Assembly: GCA_004557185.1 (NCBI GenBank)
Contig: SFEP01000014.1
Location: 1-47,932 of the forward strand
Source of the DNA: Bacteroidales bacterium
Lineage (GTDB): Bacteria; Bacteroidota; Bacteroidia; Bacteroidales; Bacteroidaceae
Reading direction: 5' to 3'
Length of the DNA stretch: 47,932 nt
This document shows positions 42,392 to 47,932 of the stretch, in pieces. Within the stretch, counting starts at the first letter, position 1, and every line of letters begins with the position of its first letter. Both the position numbers and the translations under genes were made by a program. Below the pieces are notes generated by a model, which searched no databases, was not told the DNA's origin, and was given only the letters and a program-made list of their open reading frames with translations.

Positions 42392-44602
42392 ATGAAACCG
42401 CTTCCACTCATCCGCCTGTTGCTCCTCATCCTGCTGCCCACGGCCCTGTGGTCGTGTAGCGATGAGGCCGACACCGCTGCCTCCAGCAAGGTGCAGACCG
42501 TCACGCTCAACGTCGACGTCATAGCACCCGCCAACATCTACAGCCAGTGGTCGAACGCCGTGCACATGGCCCTCGACAACCTGCAGCGGGCGCAAGTTTC
42601 CCAGCGCAAGCAAGTGAAGATTAACCTGCGCTTCCACGACGAAGATACCGAGAACCTCGAACAGCTGGCCTACGCCTTGACACACCCCAAGGAGGGCGCC
42701 GACAGTTGCCACGCCATCATCGGCCCTTATCACAGCGACAACGCCCGCACCATTCTCAACTATGCCGCAGCCTCCCGTCTGCCCGTCATCATGCCCACCT
42801 GCACAGGCGGCGAACTGCAACGCATCGAAACGCGCAGCACCAACTCGTGGTTTCTCACCGAGAGCGACATCTCGCAGTGCGAGGTCATGCTCTCCATGTG
42901 CCACACCTTAGGCTCCAACCAGGTGGCGCTGCTCTACGGCAAGGGCACTTACGGCGACACCTTTAACAAATGGTTCGCCTACTACGCCACGGAGTATCGC
43001 ATACGCATAGCCAACGGTGGCGTGCAGCAGTACACCGGCCGCGAAGCCCTGCGCACCTACCTCAAGCAGTTGCGCCAGCCCGGCAGCGACACCTATCTGT
43101 GCCTCGCGCTGGCCTCCGACCAGGACTATCTCGACGTGATGCAGGAAATTGGCGAACCTTACGACGCTGCAACCAACTCGTACATCAATATCGTTTGCAC
43201 CGACATGGCCACCACCGAGCGCGTGCTGCAAAGTGCCTACAGCTTCACCGCCCTGCAGCCCGTGGCCTCGCCCGCATCGGGCTTCAGCAGCATCTATCAG
43301 TCGCGCTTCGGCCGTCTGGCCTACAACGGCGAGGCACAAATCTACGACGCCCTCTGCCTGCTGGCCTACGGTGCCGCCAAGCGCATGTGGGCCGACAACC
43401 CCAACTACCTGGAAATCGACGGCAAGCCCGTAGAGTATGACTACAAACCCTACGGCCCCACCCTGACCGACTGGATGCGTGCCGCCGTGGCCGACGCCGA
43501 GGGCACTTGCACCGACTGGACAGCGCAGGGCATGGCCTCAGCCTTCCAATCCTACGCCAAACAGGAGCACTGCGCACTGTCGGGAGCCATGGGTGCACTG
43601 GAGTTCGACGCCACCTCGCACACCAAAATCCTCAACACCCGCTATGCCCTGCTGCGCAAAAGCCAGGACAACGTGGAACTGCTCTGCTACATCGGCACGG
43701 GCAGCGGCACCGACGCCAACTCTACGCGCCCCATGTGGGAGATGGACAAACTCATGTTCCAGGACTTCGACCCTTCGCTCGTTGTGGACCACAACCTGCC
43801 CGAGATGAAGGACCGCTGGGCGGTGGTCATTTCGCCCTCCACCACCTGGTCCAACTACCGCCACCAGGCCGACGCCTTTGCCATGTACCAGTTGCTGCGC
43901 CACTTCGGCTACGACGACGACCACATCGTGCTCATTGTCGAGGACAACCTCGCCTACAACGACAAGAACGTCTTCCCTGGCGAAATCTACGTGCTCAGCG
44001 GTGGCGACAACGTGCGCAAGCATGCCGTGGTCGACTACAAGTTCAGCAACCTCACGCGTGAAGACCTGTGCGACATCTTCCTCGGCAAGCAAAGCGAACA
44101 TCTGCCCCACGTCATCCACTCCACGGACCAGAGCAACGTGTTCTTCTTCTGGAGCGGGCACGGCAGCTCGCAAAGCGGTCCGCTCTGGGGCAACGAAGAC
44201 GCGCGCTTCGGCTTCGGCGTGGAGCGCTTGCAGAATCTGGTGCAGACCATGTATAATGAAAAGAAATACCGCCGCTTCATGCTGGCCATCGAGACTTGCT
44301 ACAGCGGGCTCTGGGGCGAGGCCATCACCGGCATCCCCGACGTGATTGCCATCACCGCTGCCAACGCCTACGAGCCCTCCAAGGCCGACGTGCACGACCG
44401 CCAGCTCGGCGTCTTCCTCTCCAACGCCTTTGCCCGCGCCTTCCGCGAGGCCATCAATGCCAACCCGCAAATCTCCATACACGACCTCTACACGCGACTT
44501 GCCAACTCCACCACAGGCTCGCACGTGACACTCTACAACGAGCAGAACTACGGATCGGTCTACAGCAACGACATGGGCGACTACGCCACCCGCGGGTTCT
44601 GA
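42392..44602 (+). CDS. Type-1 periplasmic-binding fold fused to legumain/GPI8-like (C13) peptidase
   Basis: The 736-residue lipoprotein (Cys22, LWSCSDE) has two parts. Residues about 35-450 match LivJ-type ligand-binding folds: VDVIAPANIYSQWSNAVHMA, IIGPYHSDNARTIL, LPVIMPTCTGG and QVALLYGKGTYGDTF. Residues about 474-736 match peptidase family C13: DRWAVVISPSTTWSNYRHQA, YQLLRHFGYDDDHIVLIVED, PGEIY, the catalytic histidine in FWSGHGSS (His590) and the catalytic cysteine in IETCYSGLWG (Cys636). C13 enzymes include legumain and the GPI8 transamidase subunit, with Asn/Asp-type specificity. Both catalytic residues are present. The fusion suggests ligand-gated proteolysis at the cell surface, which is inference. 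Confidence 0.88.
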   Translation: MKPLPLIRLLLLILLPTALWSCSDEADTAASSKVQTVTLNVDVIAPANIYSQWSNAVHMALDNLQRAQVSQRKQVKINLRFHDEDTENLEQLAYALTHPKEGADSCHAIIGPYHSDNARTILNYAAASRLPVIMPTCTGGELQRIETRSTNSWFLTESDISQCEVMLSMCHTLGSNQVALLYGKGTYGDTFNKWFAYYATEYRIRIANGGVQQYTGREALRTYLKQLRQPGSDTYLCLALASDQDYLDVMQEIGEPYDAATNSYINIVCTDMATTERVLQSAYSFTALQPVASPASGFSSIYQSRFGRLAYNGEAQIYDALCLLAYGAAKRMWADNPNYLEIDGKPVEYDYKPYGPTLTDWMRAAVADAEGTCTDWTAQGMASAFQSYAKQEHCALSGAMGALEFDATSHTKILNTRYALLRKSQDNVELLCYIGTGSGTDANSTRPMWEMDKLMFQDFDPSLVVDHNLPEMKDRWAVVISPSTTWSNYRHQADAFAMYQLLRHFGYDDDHIVLIVEDNLAYNDKNVFPGEIYVLSGGDNVRKHAVVDYKFSNLTREDLCDIFLGKQSEHLPHVIHSTDQSNVFFFWSGHGSSQSGPLWGNEDARFGFGVERLQNLVQTMYNEKKYRRFMLAIETCYSGLWGEAITGIPDVIAITAANAYEPSKADVHDRQLGVFLSNAFARAFREAINANPQISIHDLYTRLANSTTGSHVTLYNEQNYGSVYSNDMGDYATRGF

Positions 44603-44654
44603 CGCCGCGCTACCGCTATCCTCTGAATTTAACCACAAACAAATTACTCAAGTT

Positions 44655-46871
44655 ATGTTGAAACATGTATTCCGCACCTCGGCCCTGTGCCTTGCCATGC
44701 TGTTGGGCTTGGGCTGCGTCGCTTCATGCAGCGACAACGAAACAGGCTCCGACAACCCCAGCCAGGAGGAACTGCTCGACGAGGCCAAGAACAGTGCCAA
44801 AGGGCAACGCATGCTCTCCATCCTCTCACTCACGGCCGATGTGAGCGAATTGCCCGACAACTGGCAGGACGCCTCCTTCAAGCTCGAATCCGTGACCATC
44901 GGTAAGAGCCTCGACCCCGCCGCTCCCTTTGTGCGCACCATGAGCGCTGAGAGCGACAAGGACGCACGCCGCTACTACACCGCCCTCACGGGTCGCGAGC
45001 TCAACGAAAACGCCACCACCGACTCTTGGTCGATGGAGGGCATCGGCACCATTGCCTACCGTCAGGGCGAAGAGGGCAGCCAAAACCTCGGTTCCATCGA
45101 GTTCCAGGTGCCCGCCCTGCCGCTCAGCCGCCTCGACTTCATTCCCGTCTCGCTCTTCCCCGACAACGGCAGCGACGTAGCCTGGGAGCCTTACTACCGC
45201 CCTGGCGACATCGTCTACAACTCCAAGGAACAGTCCTACTGGATTTGCGCCCGCCCCGCCCGCTATCCCGACAAGGAGAAGACACACTGGTTCTCATTCC
45301 AACTGGTGGAAAAGAACCACTTCAAGACCTACACCAAAGGCAAGAAATATGCTGAAACCGTAACCCTGCCCAAGGACCTCGGCGAGGGCGATGCCTATCT
45401 CGACCAGTTCATGCAGATGCTCTATTTGCTGGCCAACCCCGAGAAGGCTGCCAAACTCTTCCAGAAGGGCGCTTACCTGGAGGACGGCCTGAGCGGCCTC
45501 GGCACGGAATACACCTACGAGGACGTCGAAGCCATTGCACGCGACTGGGACAGCAAGGGCATCTGGAACAACAAATCCATTATGCCCGTCGACAAGTCGT
45601 TCTTCACGTCTGAAAACAGCCGCTACATTTCCGTCATCTACAAGGGTCACGAACTCAACTCGTTCTTCGAGCCCAAGGGCTTCAACGTGTTCTGCCGCCG
45701 CTACAATCTCGAAACGGCCTGCGCCAGCACCGAAAAGGGCGACATCAACTGGCTGCCCACCAAGCCCTACAAGTTCGACGCACGCGTCTACACCACCATG
45801 GCCGGCCAGGGAAACCAGAATACCGTTGGCCCCGAGCTGGCGCTCATCGTGCGTTACAAGTCGGGCAAGGAAATCAACAACAACACCTTCAGCCAACCTG
45901 ACCCCGGAAAGGCCTTCGACCAGAAGTCCATCAGCACCACCCATCACTACGTGCGCAACAGCAGCGGCACGGGCGGCGGCACCACGCCGAGCACCGACCC
46001 GCTGGGCCGCCACTTCTACCCCGGCGACATCATCCGCGACAAGAGCACAAGCGCCCTGTGGTTATGCCTTTCTGGCTCGGGCGACACGCAGACAAAGTCC
46101 ACGCAGGCCACCTTCATCAGCCTCGACAGCCGCGCCATGTTCTTCGGATCTGACAACAGGACGCTCACCAACGCCGTAGCCGAAAAGTATGCCGCACGCG
46201 TGCCCTTCCTCGTGTCCTACCTGCTCAACAACGAGTCGAAGTTCAGCACCACCGTGGCCACCCTCCGCAACAGCGGCAAAACAAATCTGGCCGAAATCGT
46301 ACTGCAGCGCGACAGCACCGTGAGCGGCACGAAGAAGGCCTGCCGCGTCGGCGCCCTCGTCTACGCCCCCACCAGCAGTTCGCAGACCAACATCATCCGC
46401 TTCGTGCTCGACAAAACGGCCTCGCAAACCAAACTGCAGCTCTTCAAGAAATACCTCGCCGCCGACAAGGCCAACATGCAGTGGGCCGACGTCACTGACA
46501 AAGCCAAGGTGACGAAGTATGCCAAGGACGCATGGAGCGTGCTTAACTTCACGGGCAACGCAGGCACCGACCCCTACCGCACCGACACCGAGAACACCTC
46601 CATCACGCTCAAGAGCTATCTGTGGGATATCAACAGCGAAACCCTGGCCAACGCCCAAGTGAAGTCGATGTTCAATGAGCCCGTGCTCGTATGCACCTTC
46701 AAGCTCATCACCGACAGCGGCACCCTGCCCACGGGCTACGAACTGGTGAAGAAGAACAGCGACTCCTACTGGAACAACAACAACCGCGCCGAACCGCTCA
46801 ACGAATACTTCAAGATGAAGGGGCACATCACCCTCGACGGCACCAGCTACACGCCCGCCGACATGAAGTAA
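44655..46871 (+). CDS. Large surface lipoprotein with repeated domain shared with the 38082 product
   Basis: The 738-residue lipoprotein (Cys25, CVASCSDNE) contains near its N-terminus the domain shared with the 416-residue operon protein (about residues 60-210). A second, weaker copy appears further on: YYRPGDIVYNSKEQSYWICA near 177 and HFYPGDIIRDKSTSALWLCL near 452 align. A Gly/Thr/Ser-rich linker (SSGTGGGTTPSTD) lies directly before the second copy. No catalytic motif. The repeat layout suggests a scaffold or receptor for other operon products. Function unknown. Confidence 0.75.
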   Translation: MLKHVFRTSALCLAMLLGLGCVASCSDNETGSDNPSQEELLDEAKNSAKGQRMLSILSLTADVSELPDNWQDASFKLESVTIGKSLDPAAPFVRTMSAESDKDARRYYTALTGRELNENATTDSWSMEGIGTIAYRQGEEGSQNLGSIEFQVPALPLSRLDFIPVSLFPDNGSDVAWEPYYRPGDIVYNSKEQSYWICARPARYPDKEKTHWFSFQLVEKNHFKTYTKGKKYAETVTLPKDLGEGDAYLDQFMQMLYLLANPEKAAKLFQKGAYLEDGLSGLGTEYTYEDVEAIARDWDSKGIWNNKSIMPVDKSFFTSENSRYISVIYKGHELNSFFEPKGFNVFCRRYNLETACASTEKGDINWLPTKPYKFDARVYTTMAGQGNQNTVGPELALIVRYKSGKEINNNTFSQPDPGKAFDQKSISTTHHYVRNSSGTGGGTTPSTDPLGRHFYPGDIIRDKSTSALWLCLSGSGDTQTKSTQATFISLDSRAMFFGSDNRTLTNAVAEKYAARVPFLVSYLLNNESKFSTTVATLRNSGKTNLAEIVLQRDSTVSGTKKACRVGALVYAPTSSSQTNIIRFVLDKTASQTKLQLFKKYLAADKANMQWADVTDKAKVTKYAKDAWSVLNFTGNAGTDPYRTDTENTSITLKSYLWDINSETLANAQVKSMFNEPVLVCTFKLITDSGTLPTGYELVKKNSDSYWNNNNRAEPLNEYFKMKGHITLDGTSYTPADMK

Positions 46872-46968
46872 AAGCCCCATCGCACCCACTTCACGGGTGG
46901 CCGTCAACACAACGGGCGGCAAACCATTCACATAACACATTATTCACTTTTCAAAATCATTTACACAC

Positions 46969-47517
46969 ATGAAAACCTTCAAGTATCTTCTCTCCATCCT
47001 CTTCATGGCCGGCGCTACGCTCGGCTTCACAGCCTGCGGCGACGACGACAGCGACCCCGCCAGCGGCAGCACGGGCAAGGACGTCAGCGCCGTCTACACC
47101 ATACAGGTTGAAGTCAGCGAAGACATGCTCGACGTGATGGACCTCACGCTGCACCACACCTATGCCGACGGCCGTGTGGAGGACGTGCCCCTCACCGGCA
47201 CCACCTACAGCACCACCATCCAGGCCACGCAGTTCCCCGCGGTGGTAGGCAGCACCCTCACCGCCACGCCCAAGCACGAACCCGTGGCCAAGGAGAAGTA
47301 CAACCTGACCTGCAAGTTCGAGGCCTCGATGCAGGCCGTCGACAGCAAGGGCAACAAGCGCGGCATCGGTGCCGCCTCCAGCGTCACCAAGCAGACCAAC
47401 GGCGTGAAGAGCGAAAAACTGCAAACCTGGCTTGACAGCAACCTGCCCAAGCTGAACGCCTTCAACGCCATGTACACGCTGACCAAGGAGAACGGCACGA
47501 TCGTAGCCACCAAGTAA
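46969..47517 (+). CDS. Small lipoprotein, last gene of the operon
   Basis: A 182-residue lipoprotein with Cys23 in GFTACGDDD and a single beta-rich domain (SAVYTIQVEVSEDMLDVMDL, then a Thr-rich stretch) with no recognised family. The start is preceded by an AT-rich leader of 97 bases, and the gene is followed by a terminator, then the 173-bp element. Probably an accessory or inhibitor-like lipoprotein; an immunity role for the MACPF proteins is possible but unsupported. Confidence 0.75.
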   Translation: MKTFKYLLSILFMAGATLGFTACGDDDSDPASGSTGKDVSAVYTIQVEVSEDMLDVMDLTLHHTYADGRVEDVPLTGTTYSTTIQATQFPAVVGSTLTATPKHEPVAKEKYNLTCKFEASMQAVDSKGNKRGIGAASSVTKQTNGVKSEKLQTWLDSNLPKLNAFNAMYTLTKENGTIVATK

Positions 47518-47563
47518 AGCGCGCCGCAGAGGGCACGCCCCGCACATGCGCCCCACCCTATTC

Positions 47564-47601
47564 AAGGGGGAGACTGCCATCACCCGGCAGCCTCCCCCTT
47601 T
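47564..47601 (+). terminator. Terminator of the MACPF/C13 operon
   Basis: AAGGGGGAGACTGCC (47564-47578) pairs with GGCAGCCTCCCCCTT (47586-47600), one mismatch, 7-base loop, followed by short T residues. It lies about 46 bases after the last stop codon. Confidence 0.8.
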
Positions 47602-47751
47602 CTGCATGCCCTTACCACCCGTGCCCGGCATGTAGCAGGCGAAAAGCCGCTCTCCGATTTTATCTATGGGTGTCCGGTAAACTTGTATGAGCGTCCCCAG
47701 AAAAGACGGGTGCTCGGTAAACGCATTGAAGGCGTTGCCTCCGACGGGATG

Positions 47752-47924
47752 CCGTGGAAGAAAAATCCCACGCCGTGGAAGAAAGTTCCCACGGCGTGGA
47801 AGAAAGTTCCCACGGCGGTCTGTTCCGACGGCGCGCCGCCCCGCCAAAAATAGATGCTACGTAAAAAAGTTTACGAACGACGTGATATTTTTTACGTACG
47901 ACGTAAAATTCTTTACGTAGCATC
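47752..47924 (+). repeat. 173-bp intergenic element, copy C
   Basis: It starts CCGTGGAA and ends CTTTACGTAGCATC, exactly 173 bases like copies A and B and in the orientation of B. It has three CGTGGAAGAAA units, the GC-rich joint and the TACGTA half. The window ends eight bases after it. The 47602-47751 stretch before it contains only short GGTAAAC-type sequence also seen near copy B. Confidence 0.92.
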
Positions 47925-47932
47925 CCGTTTAT

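Noticed and set aside
33688..47517. Polysaccharide-utilisation locus
   Set aside because: There are no SusC/SusD-type genes, glycoside hydrolases or hybrid two-component sensors beside the lipoproteins.
47660..47923. Frames across the 173-bp elements (VVRKK-type peptides)
   Set aside because: The peptides only translate the TACGTA units and occur in several frames and both strands; the DNA is conserved, not a protein.

Overview
The window is a piece of a Bacteroidota chromosome, most likely Bacteroidales and probably Prevotellaceae-like. The supporting evidence is direct. Promoters follow the Bacteroidota pattern (TTTG, 19-20 bases, TAnnTTTG). Lipoproteins carry the acidic CSDD/CGDD surface-export signal. 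The order ileS, DksA/TraR-like gene, lspA, DUF4296 gene is typical of the order, as are the DUF4827, ZapA/RNase Y and RprX/RprY-like genes. Coding DNA is GC-rich and intergenic DNA is AT-rich. I cannot fix the species.

Layout. 1-5222: a minus-strand operon of three putative surface lipoproteins (an Omp28-like thioredoxin-fold protein and two large BACON/fibronectin-like proteins), with a divergent secreted protein at 5387. 6339-8020: pyrD and pyrK. 8284-8715: four tandem tRNA-Val(UAC) genes, the third broken by an exact 27-bp internal duplication, then a 22-bp minisatellite. 9136-15193: ileS, DksA/TraR-like, lspA, DUF4296 and a small ORF. 15405-18025: an MFS transporter, panB and a HAD phosphatase. 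18620-25199: a membrane protein, an AmpG-like permease, RNase Y, ZapA and small companions, and a DUF4827 lipoprotein. 25420-27676: a two-component system. 28031-33061: glf, a Kdo/WaaP-type kinase, a galactofuranosyltransferase-like GT2 and a membrane-spanning TPR/HTH regulator.

The most unusual part is 33688-47517: eight co-directional genes that all encode predicted surface lipoproteins. Three look like MACPF (membrane attack complex/perforin) proteins. One (42392-44602) fuses a type-1 periplasmic-binding fold to a legumain/GPI8-like (family C13) cysteine peptidase with His590 and Cys636 in the expected motifs. One is a BMP/PnrA-like binding protein, two share a paralogous uncharacterised domain, and one is a small accessory lipoprotein. 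The layout suggests a surface system in which ligand sensing, a caspase-like protease and pore-forming proteins work together; that functional link is inference.

The operon is bracketed by two direct copies of a 173-bp intergenic element (33068-33240 and 47752-47924). A third copy lies inverted at 18334-18506. All three have exactly the same length and align end to end by eye.
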